Assembly (NCBI GenBank): GCA_964496875.1
Contig: CAZCBH010000019.1
Span: forward strand, 1-64,000
Direction of reading: 5' to 3'
DNA: 64,000 nt
Origin: RI-106 sp964496875
GTDB lineage: Bacteria > Cyanobacteriota > Vampirovibrionia > Obscuribacterales > Obscuribacteraceae
A model generated the notes under the pieces. That model saw nothing but the letters and a program-made list of their open reading frames with translations. It was not told where the DNA came from and did no database searches. This document shows, in pieces, positions 26,568-34,655 of this stretch. The translations under genes were made by a program, and so were the position numbers. Each line of letters opens with the position of its first letter. The stretch's first letter is position 1.

Positions 26568-28880
26568 TCACTTACTGGAAATCGTCTCGCTCTTTCTCAA
26601 GGTGGCGAGGAAAGCGAGGATATAGAGCGCACCGGCAATATAAAACAGCGATTTATAGCCGAAATAAAGAGCGTTGTATTCTAAAAAGCCGCCCAGCATG
26701 GCGCCCAGCAAATTGGAGGCCAGGGCGATAGAGACGGAGCGAGCCGATAGAACCGCCCGGGAGAAGGCTAGACCGGAGAAGAAGAGAGGCAGTGTCATAG
26801 CCAGGGTCATAAGAAGCCTTTCGTTGACGGCGCTCAGTCCCTGTAGCAAGGGCGCATCGACTATCCAGATGCCGAAGCCGAGAGAGGCGAGTATAAGTAG
26901 ATAGATGACGATTTCGGGGATTTTTACTTTATAGAGAATGAGAAGATTAGCCAGGAAGGCAAGGATTAATATAGCGGCGATGACCACACTGGTGACTATC
27001 CAGGTACTGCCGAAAACGAGGGCTAACTGGGCGATACTCTTGGTCTCCACCAGCATGAAACCGGCACCGAGAAAGAAACAACTGGCTGAATATTCTCTGA
27101 CTTTGACTCCGGAGAAGTGACTGAGCAGAAAGTAGGAGACCACGAAAAGGGCCAGGATAACGGCCATGTAGGAGAAAGGATAGCTCTTTTCGAAGATGAA
27201 TAGAAATGGCCAGTCGTCGGTGGAGACCACCTGTCCTACTGAGGTCCGGGTGAACTCTTCGGTCAGGTCCTGGAAAGAAGGTGTTTCCGAAGGAGGCTTG
27301 AGCCCTTCTCCCACCAGGAAAGTGAAGCCGGCGTCCCAGTTGGTGCGGTAGACATAAGGAGTAAGAGCGGGAAAGGTCTCTTTCAACATACGAAATATTT
27401 TCGGTCCCATCGAAGGATAGATACAGGCAGCCATGCTGATCGCTCCGCCGTCGGCGAGTTTCTCCTTCGCTTCGTTAAATGCTTCCTGGGTCCATACATA
27501 ACTATCCATGCGCATCCCGGCAGAGTTGCCCGACATGAGCGTGGCGGAATCTAATAAGCCGTATACTATTAAGTCATACTTTTTATCTGTCCGCCGGATG
27601 AAAGAGCGGGCGTCATCGTTGTGAACTTCGACCCGGGCGTCGGCGTAGGGGCGCTCCGGATGTAGATGTCTGCCGACTTCTATAATTACCGGGTCTATCT
27701 CCACAGCGTCCACGTGCTCGGCACCGTTTCGCAAGGCGGCGGCCACGTCGTTGCCGCTACCGCTGCCCACTATCAATACATTCTTGGGGCTTGGTTTGAA
27801 TAAATAAGCGAGGTTGTAGTACTCGGCAAGAGGCTTGGAAGAATCGTTTCTGGCAAGCGCCTCCGGGCGCAGATCGAGCATACTCTGGAACCAGGTGTTA
27901 TTGGAGAACAAGCGCGGATTCTCCGGCTCCATCATCACGCTGATTATTTGATAAGGCGAGTGATAGTCGACCCGGAAGTGATTGAGAGGCACAGCCAGGA
28001 AAGTGAGGGCGACAATGCCCGCTATCGCATTGAGAAGAAGCGCTCTGGAAGAACGAAGAAAAGGGAAAACAGCGACAACGATCAATGCGAACCAGAGCGA
28101 AGGTGGAGTCCAGAGATAGGAGATAACCACGATGATAGCGATGCCTACCAAGCTACCGGCCAGGTTCCAGCTGTATGCCACCAGTTTCTCGCGCTTCTCC
28201 ATCAAACGCGAGGCGAGCTGACCGAAGGGTATAAAAGCCAGGGCATTGAGAACGAAAAAGAAGGTGAGCAGCCCGAAGGACATCATCCTGTCGGGGATGG
28301 CGCTGGCGTTGTAGAGCCCCATGGTGGCCTGTTCGGAGGTGGGGTTGAGGAGCATGAAATTGAGGTCGAAGAGCCGGAGCAGACAGTTGCCGGCAACAAC
28401 CTGCAAGGCTAGCAGTGGAACCGCCAGTGGTGTACTCAAGTTCCTGGTCCGACCGGCTTCTCCTGTCTTCAAGGAGTAGCCGATACCGAGGCCCAGAAAG
28501 CAGGAGAGCAAAGATATGTTCTTGAAGTGGGCGAAGAGCTGGAAGGCATCCGCTTGCATGCGAATGATCACGAGTTCGGCGAACATGCCCAGTCCGGCAG
28601 CCAGAGCGATTGCCACGGCAAGATAGCGAGACTTCGAATCTATACTGTCGATGAAATCAGTATGCTCTCGGCATACTTCTCTGAGCCAGCCGAACCAGCC
28701 CGGTGCGCGCTCCCAGATGCGAAAGACCGAATAAGCAAGGATGACCGCGAGCAGAACCAGAATAGTTATCGGTCCCTGGTCGTCCTTATTGTCTTTCAAT
28801 CGACAGGCAAGCCCGAATAAGAAACTGCCCAGACTGAGGGACAGGATGACGAATGCGGGTTTAAGAAGCGTCCAGGGCAA
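26568..28880 (-). CDS. membrane-fused spermidine-synthase-like protein
   Basis: 770 residues: about nine to ten N-terminal membrane helices (1-320), a Rossmann methyltransferase-like domain of the spermidine synthase type (about 360-545), and a second membrane block (about 565-765). The AdoMet/dcAdoMet site reads VLIVGSGSGNDVA, followed by VDAVEIDP and NDDARSFI. The catalytic Asp of true spermidine synthases (YDxIxxD) is replaced: the strand reads YDLIVYGLLDS. It is therefore doubtful that it makes spermidine; the acceptor is unknown. It sits between the OmpH-like gene and the TPR gene on the minus strand. Confidence 0.78.
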   Translation of the reverse strand: MPWTLLKPAFVILSLSLGSFLFGLACRLKDNKDDQGPITILVLLAVILAYSVFRIWERAPGWFGWLREVCREHTDFIDSIDSKSRYLAVAIALAAGLGMFAELVIIRMQADAFQLFAHFKNISLLSCFLGLGIGYSLKTGEAGRTRNLSTPLAVPLLALQVVAGNCLLRLFDLNFMLLNPTSEQATMGLYNASAIPDRMMSFGLLTFFFVLNALAFIPFGQLASRLMEKREKLVAYSWNLAGSLVGIAIIVVISYLWTPPSLWFALIVVAVFPFLRSSRALLLNAIAGIVALTFLAVPLNHFRVDYHSPYQIISVMMEPENPRLFSNNTWFQSMLDLRPEALARNDSSKPLAEYYNLAYLFKPSPKNVLIVGSGSGNDVAAALRNGAEHVDAVEIDPVIIEVGRHLHPERPYADARVEVHNDDARSFIRRTDKKYDLIVYGLLDSATLMSGNSAGMRMDSYVWTQEAFNEAKEKLADGGAISMAACIYPSMGPKIFRMLKETFPALTPYVYRTNWDAGFTFLVGEGLKPPSETPSFQDLTEEFTRTSVGQVVSTDDWPFLFIFEKSYPFSYMAVILALFVVSYFLLSHFSGVKVREYSASCFFLGAGFMLVETKSIAQLALVFGSTWIVTSVVIAAILILAFLANLLILYKVKIPEIVIYLLILASLGFGIWIVDAPLLQGLSAVNERLLMTLAMTLPLFFSGLAFSRAVLSARSVSIALASNLLGAMLGGFLEYNALYFGYKSLFYIAGALYILAFLATLRKSETISSK

Positions 28881-28976
28881 GAGCGGATACTCTGTAGTTT
28901 GGATAACCAGATCATATTACCCGCTAAGCAGAGAAATTAAATCCGGCTGTCGAAGCCTGGTTTCTCGACTGCGTAT

Positions 28977-29534
28977 CTACTTGGCGGAAGAACCGTCCGG
29001 TCGCAATTTGGCTATCACTTCCCGGGTGACGTCTATTCCGTTATCAAGAAATTTCTGACCACCGGCGAATATAGACTGTCCATCGACAATTATGTCCAGC
29101 CCCTTCTCTTTTGCTACTGCGTTGACCGACTGGGCAATTGCTACCCTGACCTGATTCTCCTGGGTCTGAAGCAACTGGGCAAGGGCTTGCTGCTTGGCGT
29201 TGATCTTGGTCTGAGAGATCTCGATGTGTTTCTTTATCTCCTCTTCGGGCTTTTTATCTTCTTTGAGTTTCTGAAGCGCCTCGTTGAGACTGCGAGCCTC
29301 TTCGCGTAACTGGGCCTCGGCCTGGGCTTTCAATATTTCAGAGTTGGCAGCCTGGGGGAAGTTGGCTTTTACCATACCTAGATTTAAATAACCGATTTTC
29401 ACGGTAACCGGCGAAGGTCCCGAGGAAGTTGCTTGTCCCTGCGCCTTAGCGTCCATAGCTGACAAGCTACAAAGAGCTATTAGTACGGCTGCGCTTAGAG
29501 GGAGCGGCTTGTATAGTCTCGAAAAAATTCTCAC
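28977..29534 (-). CDS. OmpH/Skp-family periplasmic chaperone
   Basis: 185 residues with a signal peptide (core about 12-28, cleavage near AKA-QG), a short beta segment (VKIGYLNLGMVKANFPQA), and a long coiled coil (about 65-135) returning to strands (LDIIVDGQSIFAGG, IDVT). This matches Skp, the trimeric chaperone that carries unfolded outer-membrane proteins through the periplasm. Its presence argues for an outer membrane. No bamA lies next to it. Confidence 0.83.
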   Translation of the reverse strand: MRIFSRLYKPLPLSAAVLIALCSLSAMDAKAQGQATSSGPSPVTVKIGYLNLGMVKANFPQAANSEILKAQAEAQLREEARSLNEALQKLKEDKKPEEEIKKHIEISQTKINAKQQALAQLLQTQENQVRVAIAQSVNAVAKEKGLDIIVDGQSIFAGGQKFLDNGIDVTREVIAKLRPDGSSAK

Positions 29535-29600
29535 AACAAAACTTCCTTCAATTTACGAATGAAGCTTCATTATACAAAATTTCCTGAGGTCAACTCTCTA

Positions 29601-32417
29601 TCAGCGAGAATCTGCCTTGTTCAGGCCGGCGCTGCCACTGTCGGCCAGGACCGACGCCTGGGCGGCTGCCAGCCGTGCCACCGGCACTCTGTAGGGCGAG
29701 CAGCTCACATAGTTGAGACCGAGACTATCGGCAAAGGCGATTGACTGGGGTTCGCCGCCGTGTTCGCCGCAGATGCCGAGCTTGATATCGGGTTTCGTAG
29801 ATTGTCCGTATTCCACCGCCATCTTCATGAGCTTGCCCACTCCCTCGATATCGAGGACCTCGAAAGGATTATCTTGAAGGATTTTTACTTTCTCACCATC
29901 TTCGGTACCCACTCCATCGAGATAGCGATGCAGGAACTTGCCTTCGGCGTCATCCCTGCTGTAACCGAAGGTCATCTGGGTGAGGTCATTGGTGCCGAAA
30001 CTGAAGAACTCGGCATGTTCGGCTATCTTATTAGCGGTCAGGCACGCACGCGGAATCTCGATCATGGTGCCGAATTTATAGTCTATATCGACACCGGCTT
30101 TTTTCATTACCGTCATGGCTACGGACTCGAGTTCCTGGCGAGCCACTTTCAGTTCGTTCACGTGGCCCACAAGCGGTATCATGATCTCGGGCATGACTTT
30201 GATACCGCGACCGGCGACATCGATGGCTGCTTCAAAGATGGCCCGGACCTGCATCTCGGTTATTTCAGGATAGAGAAGCCCGAGGCGACAACCGCGCAAG
30301 CCCATCATCGGATTAGACTCCTGCATACTCTCCACCGTCTGCAACAGCGCTTCCTTACGCTTCAAATCGGCACCGCTTTCGCCTTTGGCTTTTGCCGTGG
30401 CGATCTCTTCGATAAGACCCTCGAGATCAGGCAAAAACTCATGAAGAGGCGGGTCGAGGAGACGGATGGTGACGGGCAATCCGTCCATCGCCTCGAAGAT
30501 TCCGATAAAGTCTTGCTTTTGCATGGGCAAGAGTTTGTCGAGAGCTTCGATTCGATCCTGACGATTGCCTGACATGATCATGGTCTGAACTACAGGAAGC
30601 CTGTCCTGGCTCATAAACATGTGCTCGGTGCGGCACAGCCCGATGCCCTGGGCGCCGAATTCCCTCGCCAGTTTGGCATCGGCGGGAGTATCGGCATTGG
30701 TTCTGATTAAAAGACGTCGGCGGCGATCAGCCCAGCTCAGGAGAGTAGAGAACTCGCCGGAGAAAGCCGGGTCATGGGTTTCTATCGCTCCTTCGAAAAT
30801 CTCGCCGGTGGTACCGTCTATGGAGACAGTATCGCCTTTCTTTATGCATTTGGCTCCAACATAAAACTGTTGATTGGCCATGTCGATCTTCAACTGTTCG
30901 CAGCCGGCGACACAGGGTTTACCCATGCCTCTCGCCACAACTGCCGCGTGGGATGTCATGCCGCCACGGCTGGTGATTACACCCTGGGCGGCGACGATGC
31001 CGTGGATATCGTCAGGGCAGGTCTCCACCCTTACGAGAATAACCTTTTCCCCTTTGCCGGCCAGTTGCTCGGCCTCGGTGGGGTCGAAAACCACTTGACC
31101 GATTGAAGCACCGGGGGACGCGTTGAGACCGGTTGCCAGGTGTCGACGACTCTCTCTGGCCAAGCGTTTGTCTTCTTCTCTGAAACTGGGGAGCAGAAGC
31201 TGATTGAGCTGGCCGGCGTCGACCCGGAGCAGAGCTTCATCTTCGCTGATGATCCCTTCCTGACAGAGATCAACGGCCACTTTGACTGCACAGGCAGCGG
31301 TTCTCTTTCCTGTGCGAGTCTGGAGAAGATAGAGCTTACCGCGTTCCACCGTGAATTCGATATCCTGCATGTCCCGGTAATGCTTTTCGAGGCGCTCGAC
31401 GTTCGAGAGCAACTCTTCATAGACCTGAGGCATTTCCTCTTTCAATTTATCTATCTTATGTGGAGTGCGAACCCCAGCCACAACATCCTCACCCTGGGCT
31501 TTGACCAGGTACTCACCGTAGAGAACTTTCTCTCCGGTGCTGGGGTTGCGGGTAAAGCAGACCCCGGTGGCGGAGTCATTGTCGAAGTTTCCGAAAACCA
31601 TGGACTGTACGTTCACGGCGGTTCCGAGGTTGTGATCGATTTTATGGAGATTGCGATAATAGACGGCTCTATTGTTGTTCCAGGATTTAAACACCGCCTC
31701 TATTGCGCCGCTAAGTTGCTCTTTTACATCCTGGGGGAAATTCGTGCCGGTAAGTTCCTTGACGCGGATTTCGAACTTTTTGACCAGGTCCTTTAAATCT
31801 TCGGCTTTTAAATCCGCATCGTATTTGATACCTAAAGACTCTTTTTTCTCTTCTAAAATATCCTCGAGCTCGTCTTTAGAAACGCCGAGCACAACATTGC
31901 TGTACATCTGAATGAAGCGGCGATAGCTGTCATAGGCGAAGCGCTCATTATTTGTGGATCGGGCCAGGGCCTCCACTGTATTGTCATTTAAACCGAGATT
32001 GAGGATAGTGTCCATCATGCCGGGCATGGAGAATTTTGCCCCGGAGCGGACAGAGAGCAAAAGCGGCTTTTCGAGATCGCCGAGCTTTCGATCAAGTTGT
32101 TTCTCGATCTGAGTAAGTTCTTCAAAAACTTCCTGCATCAATTTCTCCGGCATATTGACGCTGCCGGAGGAGGCCCCGGAGGTTGGCCCGGAAAGAGATT
32201 TGGAATACTCTCGGCAAGAGAGAGTAAGAATAGTCAGACCTGGTGGGACGTTGACTCCGCTGGCTGTCATCTGAGCAAGGCCGGCGCCTTTGCCGCCAAG
32301 ATAATCTTTCATCTCAGAATCATCATCTTCGAAGAGTTTGAATGCATCCGCGAAAGAGAAGACCCTCCGGGAGCCTATCTTTTCCATCACGTCGCTCTTT
32401 TCTGTTGTGCTTAGCAT
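29601..32417 (-). CDS. ppdK: pyruvate, phosphate dikinase
   Basis: 938 residues. Interconverts ATP, phosphate and pyruvate with AMP, PPi and PEP. The nucleotide-binding domain starts LGGKGAGLAQM and contains PGMMDTILNLGLND. The phosphohistidine domain carries the catalytic His in RGGMTSHAAVVARG, next to the regulatory Thr. The PEP/pyruvate barrel ends with GTNDLTQM and the catalytic Cys in GICGEHGGEP. The ATG follows AAGGAGAG at good spacing. The gene for its regulatory protein lies directly upstream on the same strand, so flux is probably switched by phosphorylation of the Thr. Confidence 0.97.
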   Translation of the reverse strand: MLSTTEKSDVMEKIGSRRVFSFADAFKLFEDDDSEMKDYLGGKGAGLAQMTASGVNVPPGLTILTLSCREYSKSLSGPTSGASSGSVNMPEKLMQEVFEELTQIEKQLDRKLGDLEKPLLLSVRSGAKFSMPGMMDTILNLGLNDNTVEALARSTNNERFAYDSYRRFIQMYSNVVLGVSKDELEDILEEKKESLGIKYDADLKAEDLKDLVKKFEIRVKELTGTNFPQDVKEQLSGAIEAVFKSWNNNRAVYYRNLHKIDHNLGTAVNVQSMVFGNFDNDSATGVCFTRNPSTGEKVLYGEYLVKAQGEDVVAGVRTPHKIDKLKEEMPQVYEELLSNVERLEKHYRDMQDIEFTVERGKLYLLQTRTGKRTAACAVKVAVDLCQEGIISEDEALLRVDAGQLNQLLLPSFREEDKRLARESRRHLATGLNASPGASIGQVVFDPTEAEQLAGKGEKVILVRVETCPDDIHGIVAAQGVITSRGGMTSHAAVVARGMGKPCVAGCEQLKIDMANQQFYVGAKCIKKGDTVSIDGTTGEIFEGAIETHDPAFSGEFSTLLSWADRRRRLLIRTNADTPADAKLAREFGAQGIGLCRTEHMFMSQDRLPVVQTMIMSGNRQDRIEALDKLLPMQKQDFIGIFEAMDGLPVTIRLLDPPLHEFLPDLEGLIEEIATAKAKGESGADLKRKEALLQTVESMQESNPMMGLRGCRLGLLYPEITEMQVRAIFEAAIDVAGRGIKVMPEIMIPLVGHVNELKVARQELESVAMTVMKKAGVDIDYKFGTMIEIPRACLTANKIAEHAEFFSFGTNDLTQMTFGYSRDDAEGKFLHRYLDGVGTEDGEKVKILQDNPFEVLDIEGVGKLMKMAVEYGQSTKPDIKLGICGEHGGEPQSIAFADSLGLNYVSCSPYRVPVARLAAAQASVLADSGSAGLNKADSR

Positions 32418-32521
32418 CTTCTCTCTCCTTGAATTATAGAGGTCTGTAGGTCGCCTGAATTATTGATTCCGTTGTAAAACACCAATCTGATTTGGGGCTA
32501 AATAAAAATTCCCGGGTCTAT

Positions 32522-33373
32522 CTATTGTCGAAGGTGGAGATAGACCTCGCTTGAGATCTCTTCAATGGCTTTAGCCGAAACATCGATGATATGACACTTC
32601 AACTCTCTGAACGTCTTTCTTGCGTAGCGGACTTCTTCACGAATTCTGTCTAGATCGGCATAGTCATTGACACCGGGCATCTTCAACGACTGGGCCCTGG
32701 CGGAGCGAATCTCTTGCAGCAGTACCGGCTCCAGATGAAGTCCGACAATCCGCCTGGATGGCACCTGATACAGATTGAGCGGAGGATCCACGCCATAAAC
32801 GAGGGGGACATTGGCTGCTTTGAGACCGTAGTGATGAGCAAGATAGATACAGTTCGGAGTCTTACTGGTTCTGGAAACTCCGATTAAAATGACATCCGCT
32901 TCGAGCAAACCGTCGGGGTTTTTGCCGTCATCGAAGCGAATAGCGAATTCGAGTGCCTCGATACGTCGATAGTAGCTTTCATCGAGAAGATGAAGTCTGC
33001 CAGGTTGAGAAAGCGGGGTTTGCCCGGTGAGTTGGGAGACCTTATCAATTAAACTACCGAGCAAATCGATGGTGGCGATGTTGTATTTTCGCGCTTCGCG
33101 CTCGAGGGTTTCGCGATACTCGGGAAGAACCAGGGTGTAGGCAATAACGGCTTTATCGCCCGAGACCTCACGCACCAGAGACTCTATCTGCTTGAGCGTT
33201 TTTACCTGGGGCAGGCGATAAATGGAGGCGCGACCTGGCGGGAACTGGACTACCGCAGCGCGAGCAACCGACTCGGCTGTCTCCCCGCTGGAATCCGAGA
33301 GGGTGAAAATAATCAGCTCACGATGATCATCCCGGGGATCTCTTATAGTATCGGAGTTGGCAATCTCTTTCAA
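32522..33373 (-). CDS. PPDK regulatory protein (Ser/Thr kinase/pyrophosphorylase)
   Basis: 283 residues of the PSRP/DUF299 family. These proteins use ADP to phosphorylate the active-site Thr of PPDK (or PEP synthase) and reverse this by Pi-dependent pyrophosphorolysis. Landmarks are LSDSSGETAE near the N-terminus, the P-loop-like GVSRTSKTPN and the following YLAHHYGLKAANVPL. It is separated from ppdK by 104 bases on the same strand, so the target enzyme is evident from context. Confidence 0.93.
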   Translation of the reverse strand: MKEIANSDTIRDPRDDHRELIIFTLSDSSGETAESVARAAVVQFPPGRASIYRLPQVKTLKQIESLVREVSGDKAVIAYTLVLPEYRETLEREARKYNIATIDLLGSLIDKVSQLTGQTPLSQPGRLHLLDESYYRRIEALEFAIRFDDGKNPDGLLEADVILIGVSRTSKTPNCIYLAHHYGLKAANVPLVYGVDPPLNLYQVPSRRIVGLHLEPVLLQEIRSARAQSLKMPGVNDYADLDRIREEVRYARKTFRELKCHIIDVSAKAIEEISSEVYLHLRQ

Positions 33374-33443
33374 AGCAGGTAGCCGGATCGAAAGCGGAAA
33401 ATAACAGGAAAGCCTTTTTTACCATGGCAGGCGGAACCAACTG

Positions 33444-33462
33444 AGATATAGTCTAGATATCT
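33444..33462. promoter_or_regulatory. inverted repeat in divergent region
   Basis: AGATAT and ATATCT arms flank a 7-base spacer, in the 241-base interval between the divergent PSRP and acyl-carrier-like genes. The rest of the interval holds no gene I can support. The repeat could bind a dimeric regulator acting in either direction. No consensus promoter was identified with confidence. Confidence 0.25.
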
Positions 33463-33614
33463 TTATTTCTATGACTTCGTCCGAAAAGATGATTCTTATA
33501 GCAGGATCCTACTGACATCCTGAAGATAAGATAAGGACCAGATTCCAATCATCGACCAAAGTGCTCGAGAGAGATAAAATGAATAAGCTCTCAGCAGAAA
33601 GTTCTTAAGAGGAA

Positions 33615-34004
33615 GTGAGTAATTTGGTGTCAAAAAACGACAAGAGCTTTAGTCTGCTGTTCTGGGGTTTCTTGCTCCTGGCAGGTTGCCTGGTAGCGCT
33701 CAAGGAGTTTCATCACGAAGACAACTCGAATATCTTAGTTCTATTCGACAAGACTAGCGAAGCGATCTCGCAGCAGAAGAAAGTCCCCGTGGACCAGATA
33801 ACTTTAAAGTCACAATTTAAAAGGGACTTGAACTTTCACGACCTCGACCAGGATACCCTTGCGCTCCAATTGAATAGGGACCTGGGAATAGATCTGGATT
33901 TGAATGTCTTCAGAAATCTGGAAACAGTGGGTGAAGCGGTCGACTACATAAGAACACGAATGGAATTGAAAAACGAGAAATCCGGTTCTAGAAGTGGGAA
34001 TTAG
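33615..34004 (+). CDS. membrane-anchored acyl-carrier-protein-like protein lacking the carrier Ser
   Basis: 129 residues with one N-terminal membrane helix (about 12-29) and a four-helix ACP-like domain (about 40-120). It aligns with ACP without gaps around helix II: FKRDLNFHDLDQDTLALQL corresponds to the F-x-x-D-L-G-A-D-S-L-D motif. The phosphopantetheine Ser is replaced by Asp76 (codon 33840-33842), so it cannot carry an acyl chain by the known chemistry. The GTG at 33615 or the GTG at 33627 may be the start. The GNAT gene begins 21 bases downstream, which suggests a functional pair. Confidence 0.65.
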   Translation: MSNLVSKNDKSFSLLFWGFLLLAGCLVALKEFHHEDNSNILVLFDKTSEAISQQKKVPVDQITLKSQFKRDLNFHDLDQDTLALQLNRDLGIDLDLNVFRNLETVGEAVDYIRTRMELKNEKSGSRSGN

Positions 34005-34025
34005 CATCAGTCCGATGAAATTACG

Positions 34026-34547
34026 ATGAAATTACGAGTAAGACATTCGGAAGAGACTGATCTCGGTGCGATCTTAGCGATTCACAAAAAAGCGTTTGGA
34101 AGAGACGCGGAAAGCAATTTAGTAAAAGGGATTTTGGCATCCAGTCAAACAGACCAAGAACTTTCCTTGATAGCTTGCAGGGAAAATGAACCAGATAAGC
34201 TAGTCGGACATATTTTGCTGAGCCGGGTAAGGCTTAGCGATTCGACAAGCGAGAAAGTGCTAGCGCTGGCACCATTAGCGGTTTTACCAGCGGTGCAAAA
34301 AAAAGGGATTGGTTCTGCGCTAGTAAAAGCATCTATCAACCTGGCAAACGATTTAGGCTACGCTGCGATTATAGTCCTAGGAGATGGGGACTATTACGGA
34401 CGCTTCGGATTCGAAGTATCCAGTATTTTTGGCATCTTTCCTCCGTTTGAAGTAAAGGAAGAGAACTTTCGACTGAAGACACTTGCCAGTTTTGACAAAA
34501 CTTTGAAAGGTACGATAATTTATCCGGAGATCTTCAACTCCGTCTAA
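34026..34547 (+). CDS. GNAT-family N-acetyltransferase (YhbS-like)
   Basis: 173 residues with the GNAT fold. Acetyl-CoA-binding motif A reads LAPLAVLPAVQKKGIGSALV, with the Q-x-x-G-x-G loop, and is followed by ILGDGDYYGRFGFE, typical of YhbS-type members. Substrate unknown. It follows the acyl-carrier-like gene by 21 bases and ends at a strong intrinsic terminator, so these two form a transcription unit. The base composition is visibly more AT-rich than in most neighbours, hinting at a different origin. Confidence 0.85.
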   Translation: MKLRVRHSEETDLGAILAIHKKAFGRDAESNLVKGILASSQTDQELSLIACRENEPDKLVGHILLSRVRLSDSTSEKVLALAPLAVLPAVQKKGIGSALVKASINLANDLGYAAIIVLGDGDYYGRFGFEVSSIFGIFPPFEVKEENFRLKTLASFDKTLKGTIIYPEIFNSV

Positions 34548-34563
34548 CCATCACACTTCCCAA

Positions 34564-34592
34564 AACTCAACCGATATCGGTTGAGTTTTTTT
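34564..34592 (+). terminator. intrinsic terminator after the GNAT gene
   Basis: A perfect 12-bp inverted repeat (34564-34587, centre GATATC) is followed directly by a T-tract, so the RNA would form a strong stem ending in U residues. It starts 16 bases after the GNAT stop and separates that unit from the chimeric gene downstream. Confidence 0.9.
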
Positions 34593-34626
34593 ATCGATTT
34601 GATTGCTGAACTTTTTGCCGCTGAGA

Positions 34627-34638
34627 TTCGTTAACGAA
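34627..34638. promoter_or_regulatory. perfect palindrome TTCGTTAACGAA upstream of the chimeric gene
   Basis: A 12-bp perfect palindrome lies 17 bases upstream of the ATG at 34656, in the short space between the terminator and the gene. Position and symmetry fit an operator for a dimeric DNA-binding protein, possibly the product itself, which has HTH and winged-helix regions. This is an inference from position only. Confidence 0.4.
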
Positions 34639-34655
34639 ACAGGGGGTGAAAGGAT

